A stretch of 38,822 nucleotides of DNA from Myxococcota bacterium (GCA_030065975.1 JASJCN010000016.1:1-38822); one strand, 5' to 3'. Numbered from the stretch's first letter, positions 1 through 8,766 are shown. Translations and numbers: made by a program. Notes: generated by a model not told the origin, from the letters alone.

Positions 1-2
1 CG

Positions 3-863
3 AAGGGAATCCTTGCCATGACCATGACGGCCCTGCTCGCCGGCCAGGCCGGCGCCGCCAGTGAGATCCACGAGCGCCTCCAGACGGGGCCCGGTGGCCA
101 CCTGCAGATCGACGTGTCGAGTGGCCACGTCACGATCGAGGGGCACGAGGAGGACTTCGTGGAGATCGACGCGACCTCCACCGGCTTCCCCCGCTACACC
201 TTCGAGCTGCAACACCACGGCCGCGACGTCCGGCTCGTGGGGCGACGCGAGGGCTTCCTGCCCTTCGGACCCGTCAAGGTCCGCGTGGACGTGCGCGTCC
301 CGATCCGCTTCGACGTCGAGGCCAAGACCTCGGGCGGCAACGTGAGCGTCGCCGACGTCGACGGCGAGGTGCAGCTCAAGACCAGCGGTGGACGCATCGA
401 GGTCGAGGACGTCGAAGGCGAGCTCGAGGTGAACACGTCGGGCGGGCCCATCCGCATCCATAACGTCGTCGGACCGGTGGAGGCCCGCACCAGCGGCGGC
501 AACGTCGAGGTGTCCGAGCTCCAGGGCCCGGCCGAGCTCCGCTCGAGCGGCGGGCGCATCGTGGTCGAGGAGGCGTCGGGCCGCATCGACGCGCACACCA
601 GCGGCGGCGAGATCCGCATCGACTTCGACGGCGCGCCGGCCGGTGAGGTGCAGACCTCGGGCGGCTCGATCCAGGTGAGCTGGCCCGAGCATCTGGGCAC
701 GCGCCTGGATGCGAACACCAGCGGCGGCCGCGTGCGCATCGACGAGTGCTTCCAGGTGAGCGGCCAGGTGGGGCGAAAGAAGGTGCAGGGCGACGTGGGC
801 GGCGGTGGCGAGCGGCTGCGCCTGCGCACCTCGGGCGGCGACATCCGGATCTCCGGGAGCTAA
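3..863 (+). CDS. DUF4097-type repeat protein, 5' end outside the window
   Basis: Putative exported beta-repeat protein of the DUF4097 (adhesin-like) class; function unknown. The body is nine copies of a roughly 20-residue unit opening with T/S-S-G-G followed by alternating hydrophobic residues (for example TSGGNVSV, TSGGRIEV, SSGGRIVV, TSGGDIRI), the pattern of a right-handed beta-solenoid. The frame is open to the window edge. The codons before the ATG at 18 read KGILA, and the joined stretch KGILAMTMTALLAGQAGAA looks like the hydrophobic core and A-x-A end of a Sec signal peptide, so the true start probably lies upstream and ATG 18 is internal. The stop overlaps the stop of the convergent RND gene by four bases. 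Sure about the repeat family, not about its role. Confidence 0.8.
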   Translation, partial: KGILAMTMTALLAGQAGAASEIHERLQTGPGGHLQIDVSSGHVTIEGHEEDFVEIDATSTGFPRYTFELQHHGRDVRLVGRREGFLPFGPVKVRVDVRVPIRFDVEAKTSGGNVSVADVDGEVQLKTSGGRIEVEDVEGELEVNTSGGPIRIHNVVGPVEARTSGGNVEVSELQGPAELRSSGGRIVVEEASGRIDAHTSGGEIRIDFDGAPAGEVQTSGGSIQVSWPEHLGTRLDANTSGGRVRIDECFQVSGQVGRKKVQGDVGGGGERLRLRTSGGDIRISGS

Positions 864-3800
864 TCCGACCGGAAGGCGCTCTCGAGGTCCTGCAGCACCT
901 CCTCCTCGTGGCGTGACACGCTCGCGAGGCCGAGGAACCCGCCGGCCGCGGCCGCCAGGCGGTGGGCTCGGCTCAAGAGTCCCCGCTCGAGCCCGATGCG
1001 GCCCTCGACGCTGAGCGTCGCGCACACCGCCTGCATGGTCTCGCGCCAGGCCGACACCAGGGAGTCGTTCGGGCGCTGGTCGAGCCAGGGCAGCAGCGGA
1101 GCGCTCGAGATGCCGAGCTCGGCGAGCGCCGAGTCCACGGCCGCGCGCTCCTTCGGATCGAGGTGATCGTCGGCCCACGCGACGGCCGCCAGCGGGACCA
1201 GCGTGGCCGCAGCGATCGCGTCGTCCCCGAGACCCGCGGCGCGGAGGTGCGCCACCACCTCGATGCGTTCGTCGTCGCCCGCGCTCGCGATCTCGTGGCG
1301 CACGTCCGCAGCGTCTTTCCGGGTCGACCGGAAGAACGCTTCGGCGAGGGAGTCGCCGGCGCGGGCCGCGGCCCGGCGCGCCTCGTCCGAGCGGATGCCG
1401 TGCTCGGCGCCGAGCTCGCGGGAGTGCTCCTCGAGCCGCCCCGCGGCGGCCGCCGAGAGGTTCCGGTAGAGCGTGGCGGCGATGCGCGGAGATCGCCGCA
1501 CCAGGCCGTCCAGGGAGTTCTCGGTGAGGCGGATCAGCTTGGCGTCCTCAACCACCTCGACGTCCGCCGAGCGCGCCATGTGCAGCAGCCCGATCTCGCC
1601 GATCGTCGCCCCGCGCTCGAAGCGCGAGAGCTCCCGCGGGCCGTCCTTCGTCTGCAAGGTGGCGCGCAGGCTCCCGGAGACGACGGCGTAGACCGCGTCG
1701 CCCCGCTCGCCGCGCCAGAAGAGGTGCTCGCCCCGACGCGCCGAGACGAACTCCGAGAGCACCGCCACCACCCGGGCCTGAGAGGCGCGCAAACCGTCGA
1801 AGAGCGAGATCTCCTTGTGCGGGGCGCGGCCGAGATCGAGCGAGAGGACGTCCCACAGCGTGGCGATGCGCAGGTGGGTACACAGGGCCGGAGTCAGCAC
1901 GAAGTCGGTGGCCCAGGCCACGGCGAGGGCCACGGCGGCGAAGATGCCGAGCTCGACGTTCGTGGCGAGGTCGCTCGTGGTGAGCCAGAGGAAGGCCGTG
2001 CACAACGCGATGGTGGTGATCGTGACCGGCCGGCCGACGGCGCGCAGCGCCAGGTGCGTGGCGCGCTCCTCGTCCGCGGTGCGCCGCGTGTCGCGGATGA
2101 AGTTCGCGAAGTAGTGGATGGTGTCGTCGACGGCGATCCCGAGCACCATCGGCGCGACCAGGCTCGTCCCCGGGTCGAGCCGCACGCCCGCGAGCCCGAG
2201 CGCCCCGAAGTACGCCGCCACCGGGAGCGCGTTGGGGATCAGCGCGAGGAAGGCGACCCGGAAGTCCAGGAACATCAGCAGCAGGATCCCGTAGATGATC
2301 ACGAAGGCGGCGCCCAGGCTGCGGATCTGGCTGCGCACCACGCCGGCGAGGGCGCTGGTGAGGACGACGCCCGTGCCCGTGACCTCGCCCTGCAGATGGG
2401 GCGGCAGCTCGGCCAGGCGCTCACGGATGCGGTCGGCGAGCACCGCCACGTCCTCGGAGTCGAGCACCCGCGCGCGCAGGTGGATGCTGGCCATCTGATA
2501 GTCGGCATCCACGTAGCGGTCGAGCTCCTCGCCGGCGCCGAAGAAGAGCAGCTGACTCACCATGCGCCGCGACTCGGGGATGCGACGCGCGGCCTCGTCA
2601 CCGTCGTTGAAGCCCTGGTTCAGGATGGCGAGGAAGTCCGCGACCGAGGTCGCGGCCCCCACCTCGGGCTGATCGATCAGCCAGCGGGAGAGCGCCGCGA
2701 GCTCCTCGAGGTTGGAGGGCTCCTTCCAGGCGTCGGGCTCGGCCGCCTCGACGACCACGTAGAGCGGGTTGGCGCCGTCGAAGGCCTCGTTCACCTGCTC
2801 GAAGTCGGTGCGCACCCGCGCGTCGGCGGGGAATTTGTCGACCTGCCGCGTGCCGACGCGCAGGGTGGCCGCGCCCGCGATCGACACCGCGAAGACCGCG
2901 GCACTGGCGACGAAGATCGTGGTCCGCCGGCGCAGGTCGAAGTGCGCCACGCGATCCACGAAGCGCTCGAAGGCCCCGTCGCCCTTCTCGGCGGGGAGCC
3001 GCCGGGGCCGACCCAGGAGCGCCAGCACCGACGGCGTCACCGTGAGCGAGGCGACGAGGGTCACCAGCACGCCGAGCACGGTGAAGGCGCCGAACTCGCG
3101 AACGGCGCCGAGCGGGCTCAACATCAGCGAGGCGAGGCCGGCCGCCGTCGTGATGCCGGTGAGCGCCACCGGGAGCGCCACGTGGGCCAGGGCCCGGCCC
3201 ACGACGTCGGCGTTCGACTCGCCCTCCTGCGGCTCGCGCAGAGCCTCGTAGTAGGCCGTCACGACGTGGACGGCGTAGGAGAGCCCGATCGCAGTGAGCA
3301 GAGGCGGGACGAGCGAGGTGACGGCGTTCAGGGGCTCGCCGCGCAGGGCGACGAGGCCCATGGTGAGGAGCACCGAGACCGCGATCGTGAGCAGCGGCAC
3401 CCACACGCCGCGCAGGGTCCGATAGGCGACGAGCAGGACGATGCCGAGGGCACCCAGGATCCCGACCGACAGCGAGAAGGTCTCCCGCAGCAGGATCGCC
3501 GCCGTCTCCGAGCGGATGTGCGGCCCCCCGGTCATCCAGGCCTCTCCGCTCCCCTTCTCTGCGTCGGCGATGTCGCGGATCGCCGCGTCGAGCCCGCGGG
3601 CCTGGTACTCGTTGTCGGACATGGGCAGGAAGTAGACGAGCAACGCCGTCACCCGTCCGTCGCGGGACACGAGGTTGCGGCCGACCAGGGGATCCGACTC
3701 GACCTCGCTCTGCAAGCGGGCCAGTGCCTCGGCATCGGAGGGGTCGGGGATCGTCTCGACCAACGGCCCGATCTGCACGTCGCCGTCGAGCGCGCGGACG

Positions 3801-4162
3801 GTCGCGCCCGTCGTGAGCGAGAGCACGCGATCCACTCCGTCGAGCGCCGCGATGCGCCGCGTCGCGCGGTCGACGCGCTCGAGGGTCTCGCTCTGGAAGA
3901 CGGAGTCGCCGGCGAAGGCCACCAGCAGGGTCTCGTCCTTGCCGAAGACCGCCTCGACCCGCGCCAGCAGCTGGCGCGCCGGGTCGTCGCTCGGCAGGAG
4001 GCGATCGGCCGAGGCGTCCATCCGGAGCCTGGGCTCGCCGGTTCGCGGATCCACCAGCGCCACGCCGGCTGCGGCGCACAGCGCGAGGGTCGCGAGCAGG
4101 ATCCAGACCCCATGGCGCGGAAGCGCCGTCACTCGGGCCTGGAGTCCTTCTAGACGACTCAA
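860..4162 (-). CDS. RND/MMPL-type exporter fused to a cyclic-nucleotide-binding domain and a TerB-like domain
   Basis: Inner-membrane RND-superfamily (MMPL type) transporter of 1100 residues. One N-terminal helix (about 19-36) is followed by a periplasmic loop, a membrane block (about 230-390), a second helix and loop (about 415-640), and a second membrane block (about 640-770): the two-fold RND plan. After it comes a Crp/cNMP-binding fold (about 785-905) with GEIGLL and, eight residues after its Glu, an Arg in ARSADV, the pair that normally holds the cyclic phosphate and ribose. The last 150 residues contain LAAVAWADDHLDPKERAAV, which resembles TerB-like domains. The start is TTG 4162, 21 bases after the LolA-like gene on the same strand, so the two probably form one transcript. 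The substrate is unknown; lipids or hydrophobic compounds are likely for this class. The triple architecture is unusual. Confidence 0.88.
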   Translation of the reverse strand: MSRLEGLQARVTALPRHGVWILLATLALCAAAGVALVDPRTGEPRLRMDASADRLLPSDDPARQLLARVEAVFGKDETLLVAFAGDSVFQSETLERVDRATRRIAALDGVDRVLSLTTGATVRALDGDVQIGPLVETIPDPSDAEALARLQSEVESDPLVGRNLVSRDGRVTALLVYFLPMSDNEYQARGLDAAIRDIADAEKGSGEAWMTGGPHIRSETAAILLRETFSLSVGILGALGIVLLVAYRTLRGVWVPLLTIAVSVLLTMGLVALRGEPLNAVTSLVPPLLTAIGLSYAVHVVTAYYEALREPQEGESNADVVGRALAHVALPVALTGITTAAGLASLMLSPLGAVREFGAFTVLGVLVTLVASLTVTPSVLALLGRPRRLPAEKGDGAFERFVDRVAHFDLRRRTTIFVASAAVFAVSIAGAATLRVGTRQVDKFPADARVRTDFEQVNEAFDGANPLYVVVEAAEPDAWKEPSNLEELAALSRWLIDQPEVGAATSVADFLAILNQGFNDGDEAARRIPESRRMVSQLLFFGAGEELDRYVDADYQMASIHLRARVLDSEDVAVLADRIRERLAELPPHLQGEVTGTGVVLTSALAGVVRSQIRSLGAAFVIIYGILLLMFLDFRVAFLALIPNALPVAAYFGALGLAGVRLDPGTSLVAPMVLGIAVDDTIHYFANFIRDTRRTADEERATHLALRAVGRPVTITTIALCTAFLWLTTSDLATNVELGIFAAVALAVAWATDFVLTPALCTHLRIATLWDVLSLDLGRAPHKEISLFDGLRASQARVVAVLSEFVSARRGEHLFWRGERGDAVYAVVSGSLRATLQTKDGPRELSRFERGATIGEIGLLHMARSADVEVVEDAKLIRLTENSLDGLVRRSPRIAATLYRNLSAAAAGRLEEHSRELGAEHGIRSDEARRAAARAGDSLAEAFFRSTRKDAADVRHEIASAGDDERIEVVAHLRAAGLGDDAIAAATLVPLAAVAWADDHLDPKERAAVDSALAELGISSAPLLPWLDQRPNDSLVSAWRETMQAVCATLSVEGRIGLERGLLSRAHRLAAAAGGFLGLASVSRHEEEVLQDLESAFRSD

Positions 4163-4183
4163 AGGGCGCGGCTCAAGGGGCGA

Positions 4184-4978
4184 TCACTTCTCGAGAGCCG
4201 TGACGTCGAGCTCCTTGCGCTTGATCTTCTTGGCCAGATCGATCTCCAGCAGCTCGAGCTCGGTGCGCGTTCCGCGCTTCTGGTCGACCAGGGTCACGCT
4301 GCGCGGGATCCGCACACCGCCCTCGTCGAAGAGGCGTTCCACGTCGGCGGTCATCACCTTGCGCAGCCGCTCCGGCCCCTCCCACATCTCCGCTTTGAGC
4401 AGCAGGCAGCGCTCCTTCTCGATGTAGGACACGACCCGTTCGTACATCGAGCGCGACTCGGCGGGCGGGGTGCGGGTGACCTTCCAGACCGCGGCCTGGT
4501 CGAGCATCTCCTCGCCTTCGACCACGGTCTCGCCGTCGGCCATGCCCTGCAGCTGCTGGAAGTCCTCGTAGGTGAAGTCGCTGCCGAAGAGGTTGCCCTT
4601 GAGGGTGGTGGTCTGGAGCCGGCGCACCTTCCGGAGCTCGGGCAGGTAGGAGAAGAGGTCGCTCCCGCCGTCCTTGCGCTGGATCAGGAGCACGGCCGAA
4701 CCTCGCACGTCCTCGGGCGCCGTGACCCGCGCCAGCACGCGCGCCGTCTTCTCCGAGAAGCGCTTCCACAGGACGGTGCCGAGGATCTCCCGCTCGCTTC
4801 CGGTCTTGCTGACCGAGGTGAACCGCACCTGCTGAACGCTCGAATCGGGCGGCGCCTGGGCATCGAGACAGGCCTTCACCTCGTCCAGAGGGTCCGTCGC
4901 GAGGCTTTGGGAGGGAAGGCAGAGAAGGCAGAAAAGGCAGAGCAGTGCGATGGCGAGGGCCAGGCGGATCGGGTGCAT
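4184..4978 (-). CDS. LolA-like outer-membrane lipoprotein-sorting protein
   Basis: Periplasmic protein of 264 residues in the LolA_like group often found next to RND exporters. The N-terminus MHPIRLALAIALL followed by a Cys/Leu-rich stretch to SLA-TD is a Sec signal peptide. The rest has the family pattern: a region around FSYLPELRKVRRLQ, then GSDFTYEDFQ, then strands ending near ELELLEIDLAKKIK. I chose ATG 4978 because it puts the signal peptide at the N-terminus; the frame is open much further upstream (to 5269) but that sequence looks non-coding and overlaps the divergent gene. The likely role is to bind a lipid or lipoprotein substrate and hand it between the RND partner and the outer membrane. 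That role is inferred from the neighbour. Confidence 0.85.
   Translation of the reverse strand: MHPIRLALAIALLCLFCLLCLPSQSLATDPLDEVKACLDAQAPPDSSVQQVRFTSVSKTGSEREILGTVLWKRFSEKTARVLARVTAPEDVRGSAVLLIQRKDGGSDLFSYLPELRKVRRLQTTTLKGNLFGSDFTYEDFQQLQGMADGETVVEGEEMLDQAAVWKVTRTPPAESRSMYERVVSYIEKERCLLLKAEMWEGPERLRKVMTADVERLFDEGGVRIPRSVTLVDQKRGTRTELELLEIDLAKKIKRKELDVTALEK
4915..4941. repeat. Three 9-bp tandem units inside a signal peptide
   Basis: Units GAAGGCAGA, GAAGGCAGA and AAAGGCAGA follow each other without gap. On the minus strand they encode the Leu/Cys/Phe-rich hydrophobic core of the LolA-like signal peptide, so copy-number change would lengthen or shorten that core by three residues at a time without breaking the frame. 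Confidence 0.8.
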
Positions 4979-5123
4979 ACCGGAGCATCCCACCGATGGA
5001 CGCCGATTCCAAGGGGAAGCCCGGGTCGCGGCCGCGAGCCATTCAGGCGCGCTAGGGTCGTCGTGGGGCTCGCGCCGCGGCGACCACCCCACCACCCGCA
5101 CCGAAAGACGGAGACCGGCCCGA

Positions 5124-5672
5124 TTGCCGAGCGCATTCGCCCACGCGGCAGTCGGAGCCTCGCTCGTGCCGTTCCTGCCCCAGCCGCTGCGCAACCCTGC
5201 CGGGTTCGGCCTGCTCGCGTTCCTGGCGGCCGCGCCCGACCTCGACGTGATCGGCTTCTCCTTCGACATCCCCTACTCGCACCCGCTCGGCCATCGCGGG
5301 CTCAGCCACTCGGTGTTCTTCGCGGCGGCGCTGGCGGCGGCCTCCTGGCCCCTGTGGAGACATCGTCTTTCGAGCGGGGCGACGCGCGCCGCCGTCGTGT
5401 GCTTCGTCGCGATCGCCTCCCACGGGCTCCTCGATACGCTCACCGACGGCGGCTTGGGGATCGGGCTGTGGATCCCTCTCGACGACGGCCGGTACTTCGC
5501 CCCCTGGCGACCCATCGAGGTCTCGCCGCTCTCGGTCGATGCCTTCCTGTCGCACCGCGGCCTCGCCATCCTGGCGAACGAGGCGCGCTGGGTCGGCCTT
5601 CCGTGTCTCGCCTTCACGGCTTCGGTCTGGGCATGGCGACGGTACCTTCCGCGTCCCCGCCGAAGCCCGTAG
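5124..5672 (+). CDS. YdjM-type membrane-bound metal-dependent hydrolase
   Basis: Integral membrane protein of 182 residues of the YdjM/DUF457 family (predicted metal-dependent hydrolases; substrate unknown). Family hallmarks are in order: the opening PSAFAHAAVGASL, PDLDVIGF, HPLGHRGLSHS, SHGLLDTLTDGG and FAPWRPIEVSPL, which bring several His and Asp residues together between hydrophobic segments. The frame is open back to 4950, but family proteins start at the M-PSAFAH position, so I chose TTG 5124, with GGAG ten bases upstream. The stop lies 12 bases before the aquaporin ATG, so the two are probably co-transcribed. Divergent from the LolA-like gene. Confidence 0.85.
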   Translation: MPSAFAHAAVGASLVPFLPQPLRNPAGFGLLAFLAAAPDLDVIGFSFDIPYSHPLGHRGLSHSVFFAAALAAASWPLWRHRLSSGATRAAVVCFVAIASHGLLDTLTDGGLGIGLWIPLDDGRYFAPWRPIEVSPLSVDAFLSHRGLAILANEARWVGLPCLAFTASVWAWRRYLPRPRRSP

Positions 5673-5684
5673 ACCCGAGGACCC

Positions 5685-6353
5685 ATGCAACGCTACGCCG
5701 CAGAAGCCATCGCCACCTTCGCCCTCGTGTTCGCCGGCACCGGGGCGATCATCATCAACGATCTGAGCCAGGGCACGGTCACCCACGTCGGGGTCGCCCT
5801 GACCTTCGGGCTCATCGTCGCCTCGATGATCTACGCCGTCGGCGACGTCTCCGGCGCCCATCTCAACCCCGCCGTCACCTTCGGGTTCTGGCTGGCGCGG
5901 CGGCTTCCAGGCTCCGAGGTGGCCCCCTACGTCGCCAGCCAGGTGGGCGGCGCGATCGCCGCCAGCGCCCTCCTGCGACTCCTCTTTCGCAGCCACGAGA
6001 CGCTCGGCGCGACCCTGCCGGCCGGGAGCCTCTCCCAGTCGTTCGTGCTCGAGATCGTGCTGACCCTCTTCCTCGTGTTCACCATCCTGAACGTCACGAC
6101 CGGCGGCGGCCAGAAGGCGATCACCGCAGGCCTCGCGATCGGCGCGGTCGTGGGCCTCGAGGCGCTCTTCGCCGGCCCGATCTCGGGCGCCTCGATGAAC
6201 CCGGCGCGCTCGCTCGCACCGGCCCTGGTGAGTGGCGAGCTGGGCTCACTCTGGATCTACCTGCTCGCGCCGGTGGTGGGCTCCGGCCTGGCCGTCGGCG
6301 CCTGTCGCAGCGTGCGGGGCGCCTCCTGCTGCACCGCGGGCGCCGCGGCCTAG
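5685..6353 (+). CDS. Aquaporin-family (MIP) channel
   Basis: Inner-membrane channel of 222 residues with six hydrophobic segments and both NPA boxes (N61-P62-A63 in HLNPAVT, N172-P173-A174 in SMNPARS). Aligned by eye on AqpZ, the selectivity filter would be Phe41, Ala160, Ala169 and Arg175. Ala at the position where water-selective AqpZ has His suggests a wider pore, nearer to the NIP-like bacterial channels that pass glycerol or metalloid acids. The motif GLEALFAGPISGASMNPARS is typical of that group. The tail RGASCCTAGAAA holds two adjacent Cys. The stop overlaps the convergent GNAT stop as a shared CTAG. No arsenic gene is adjacent, so the substrate remains open. Confidence 0.9.
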   Translation: MQRYAAEAIATFALVFAGTGAIIINDLSQGTVTHVGVALTFGLIVASMIYAVGDVSGAHLNPAVTFGFWLARRLPGSEVAPYVASQVGGAIAASALLRLLFRSHETLGATLPAGSLSQSFVLEIVLTLFLVFTILNVTTGGGQKAITAGLAIGAVVGLEALFAGPISGASMNPARSLAPALVSGELGSLWIYLLAPVVGSGLAVGACRSVRGASCCTAGAAA

Positions 6354-7156
6354 CACTCGAGCGGCGGGCGCCAGTTCCAGTCCCAGGTGAGGCAGACGGG
6401 CCGGAAGCCCATGGCCACGTACGCGTGCTTCGGCGTGTCGTCGGGGTCGGCGCCGATCAAGACGTCTCCGGCTCCGCGGCTGCGCGCGTCGTCGACGCAG
6501 TGGTGGATCAGGGCGCGGGCGATCCCGCGGCCCCGGTGGCTCTTTCGGGTGAAGAGGTCTTCCACGATGCCGAGACCGCCGGCGCCGGGCCAGGCCGAGA
6601 AGTAGGCGACGGCCTCGTCGGAAACGAAGGCGAGGAAGTACCGGAGCGGCGGAGCCTTGCGGCGCTTCGAGGTGAGCATCGCGGCCGTCACTTGCTCGGT
6701 GTAGATGGGCCGACCCGACTTCGCGTCCTTCTCGAGGTGGTTCTCACGGAACAGACGGTGCAGCTGCCTCCAGTCCTCGTCGGAGTCGGCCGATCGGATC
6801 TCGGCCGCGGGCGGAGCAGGCCCCTGCAGGGCGCCCTCGAGGACCAGCTGCAGCAGGGGCGTCGGCGAGTAGCCACGCAGGGCGAGCGCCGCCGTCACTG
6901 CCGGCGGCGTCGCGGGATCGATCAGCATCTGCCGATGGTCGCGATCGCCCAGCACCTCCTCCTGGAAAGCGAAGAGCCGGTCGAGCTCCTCCGGACTGGC
7001 GGCCGTGATGCATTGGATGTGATTGGCTTCGTAGATGCTCGGCGCCGGGTCGCAACGGACGCTCCGGCAAGCCGGCCCTTCCCGCACGTCGTTGCCGAGC
7101 GCCAGGTAGTCCCGGTAGGTTCGGCAGGTTCGCGCGACCGCAAGCTCGGGCTTCAT
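6350..7156 (-). CDS. GNAT-family N-acetyltransferase
   Basis: Predicted cytoplasmic acetyl-CoA-dependent acyltransferase of 268 residues. The GNAT fold is in the C-terminal half: strand VEDLFTRKS, then the acetyl-CoA loop HRGRGIA (R/Q-x-x-G-x-G/A), then helix ALIHHCVDDARSRG and a final strand ending in YVAMGFRPV. The N-terminal 120 residues have no motif I recognise and may be a degenerate second GNAT repeat. The start is ATG 7156 with a GGGGA run upstream. It is divergent from the META-domain lipoprotein with only 21 bases between the start codons, so at least one promoter must lie inside a neighbouring coding region. The substrate cannot be told from sequence. Confidence 0.85.
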   Translation of the reverse strand: MKPELAVARTCRTYRDYLALGNDVREGPACRSVRCDPAPSIYEANHIQCITAASPEELDRLFAFQEEVLGDRDHRQMLIDPATPPAVTAALALRGYSPTPLLQLVLEGALQGPAPPAAEIRSADSDEDWRQLHRLFRENHLEKDAKSGRPIYTEQVTAAMLTSKRRKAPPLRYFLAFVSDEAVAYFSAWPGAGGLGIVEDLFTRKSHRGRGIARALIHHCVDDARSRGAGDVLIGADPDDTPKHAYVAMGFRPVCLTWDWNWRPPLEC

Positions 7157-7177
7157 GACGAAAGGAACGTCCCCTTC

Positions 7178-7606
7178 ATGATCCGCTCTTCCATCCTGCT
7201 GCTGCTCACCCTCGCTTGCGCGGGGAGCGGCGACTCCGGGACCCTAACCGACGTGGCAGCCGAGGCCGACCTGACCGGAACGCGCTGGACGCTCGTGAGC
7301 CTGGGCGGCGAGGCGGTGTCCGGCGACGGGATCTTCTTGATCCTCGAGGACACGGCCGGCGAGCGGCGGGCCTCCGGCAGTGGCGGCTGCAACGGCTTCC
7401 AGGGGAGCTACACGCGGGAGGGCCGCTCGCTGCGCTTCGGCCCCATGGCGAGCACCCGCAGGGCCTGTCCGCCGGCCGTCATGGACCGGGAGCAGGCCTT
7501 CTTCGTCGCGCTCGACGCGACCCGCGAAGCCGCCCTCCGCGGCTCGGAGCTGGTCCTCTCCGGCGAGGAGGGAGAGCTCGCCATCCTGTCCGGCTCGAGG
7601 GAGTAG
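7178..7606 (+). CDS. META-domain (HslJ-like) putative lipoprotein
   Basis: Exported protein of 142 residues. The N-terminus MIRSSILLLLTLAC-AGSG is a short signal peptide ending in a Cys that could be lipidated; the match to the lipobox is weak because Thr sits at -3. The rest is one META domain: LTGTRWTLVSLGGEAV, then GSGGCNGFQGSY, then LRFGPMASTRRACP and a final region ending LVLSGEEGELAIL. These are the family signatures of HslJ-like envelope proteins, which are linked to heat-shock and novobiocin resistance in E. coli. AAAGGA lies about 11 bases before ATG 7178. Probably monocistronic, since the ychF leader follows. Confidence 0.85.
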   Translation: MIRSSILLLLTLACAGSGDSGTLTDVAAEADLTGTRWTLVSLGGEAVSGDGIFLILEDTAGERRASGSGGCNGFQGSYTREGRSLRFGPMASTRRACPPAVMDREQAFFVALDATREAALRGSELVLSGEEGELAILSGSRE

Positions 7607-7613
7607 ACCCGAG

Positions 7614-7633
7614 GTGGCGAACCGTGGCGAACC
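7614..7633. repeat. Two 10-bp tandem copies before ychF
   Basis: GTGGCGAACC occurs twice head to tail, followed by a decayed third copy (ATGGCGGGTA). It lies in the 65-base gap between the META-domain gene and ychF, just ahead of GGGGAGG at 7644-7650. Role unknown. Confidence 0.7.
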
Positions 7634-7671
7634 ATGGCGGGTAGGGGAGGACTTGTCACCCTCCGCGCTCC

Positions 7672-8766
7672 ATGGCACTCCGCTGCGGCATCGTAGGCCT
7701 CCCCAACGTCGGCAAGAGCACGCTGTTCAACGCGCTCACCGAGGCGGGGATCGCGGCCGAGAACTACCCCTTCTGCACCATCGAGCCCAACTCGGGCGTG
7801 GTGCCCGTACCCGACGAGCGCCTGGCCGCCCTCGACGCCATCGTGAATTCGGCACAGGTGATCCCGGCCACGGTCGAGTTCACCGACATCGCGGGTCTCG
7901 TGCGCGGCGCCTCCAAGGGCGAGGGCCTGGGCAACCAGTTCCTCGGACACATCCGCGAGGTCGCGGCCATCGTCCACGTGGTGCGCTGCTTCGAGGACGA
8001 CGACGTGACCCACGTGGAGGGGGGCATCGACCCGATCCGCGACGTCGAGACCATCGAGACCGAGCTCGGGCTCGCCGACCTCGAGACCGTCGAGAAGCGG
8101 CTCGATCGCGCCCGACGCGCCGCGAAGGCCGGCAAGAAGGAAGACAAGGACGAGGCCGCCTTCCTCGAGTCGCTCCTCGCCCACGTGAGCGAGGGCCAGC
8201 CGGCGCGCAGCTTCGAGGTCGGGCCCGAGCAGGAGCCGCTCTTCCGCGCGCTCTTCCTGCTCACGGCGAAGCCCATCCTCTACGTGGCGAACGTGGACGA
8301 GGCGGGCCTGGTCGAGGGGAACGAGGCGACCCGGGCGCTCGAGGAGCACGCGGAACGCCAGGGCGCGGGCGTGCTGCGCGTGTGCGCCAAGGTCGAGGCC
8401 GAGCTGGCGGAGCTCGGCCCCGAGGAGCGCAAGGAGTTCCTCGCCGACCTCGGGCTCGAGGAGCCGGGCCTGCATCGCCTGGTGCGCGCCGCCTACGCGC
8501 TGCTCGACCTCATCACCTACCTGACCGCGGGGCCGAAGGAGGTGCGGGCGTGGACGGTGAGGCGCGGAGCCCTGGCTCCGGAGGCGGCCGGCGTGATCCA
8601 CACCGACTTCGAGCGCACCTTCATCCGCGCCGAGGTGATCCCCTTCGACGACTACGTGGCCTGCGGCGGAGAGACCGAGGCCAAGGGGCAGGGCAAGATG
8701 CGCGTCGAGGGCAAGGAGTACGAGGTCGCCGACGGCGACGTGGTGCACTTCCGGGTGGGCGCCTGA
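7672..8766 (+). CDS. ychF: Redox-regulated ATPase/GTPase YchF
   Basis: Universal Obg-family P-loop NTPase YchF (OLA1 orthologue), 364 residues, the usual length. G1 is GLPNVGKST (9-17), G3 is [19 protein letters not shown], and the NVDE region stands at the G4 position ([10 protein letters not shown]) in place of NKxD, as is usual in this ATP-preferring family. A coiled-coil insert (about 135-160, rich in Lys/Glu/Arg) is followed by the C-terminal TGS domain ([15 protein letters not shown] through [19 protein letters not shown]). It binds ribosomes and responds to oxidative stress in other bacteria. ATG 7672 has no good Shine-Dalgarno nearby; the nearest GGAGG is 21 bases away and could pair with CCTCC at 7660-7664. 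The stop overlaps the rnhA start (TGATG). Confidence 0.97.
   Translation: MALRCGIVGLPNVGKSTLFNALTEAGIAAENYPFCTIEPNSGVVPVPDERLAALDAIVNSAQVIPATVEFTDIAGLVRGASKGEGLGNQFLGHIREVAAIVHVVRCFEDDDVTHVEGGIDPIRDVETIETELGLADLETVEKRLDRARRAAKAGKKEDKDEAAFLESLLAHVSEGQPARSFEVGPEQEPLFRALFLLTAKPILYVANVDEAGLVEGNEATRALEEHAERQGAGVLRVCAKVEAELAELGPEERKEFLADLGLEEPGLHRLVRAAYALLDLITYLTAGPKEVRAWTVRRGALAPEAAGVIHTDFERTFIRAEVIPFDDYVACGGETEAKGQGKMRVEGKEYEVADGDVVHFRVGA

Noticed and set aside
962..4153. A very long open frame (over 1000 codons) on the plus strand opposite the RND gene
   Set aside because: Its translation is Arg/Gly/Glu/His-rich with no domain, while the opposite strand encodes clear RND and cNMP folds. It is the usual mirror frame in GC-rich coding DNA.
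7644..7664. Hairpin pairing GGAGG with CCTCC in the ychF leader as a riboswitch or attenuator
   Set aside because: Only five base pairs, no conserved aptamer features and too far from the ATG to be convincing.
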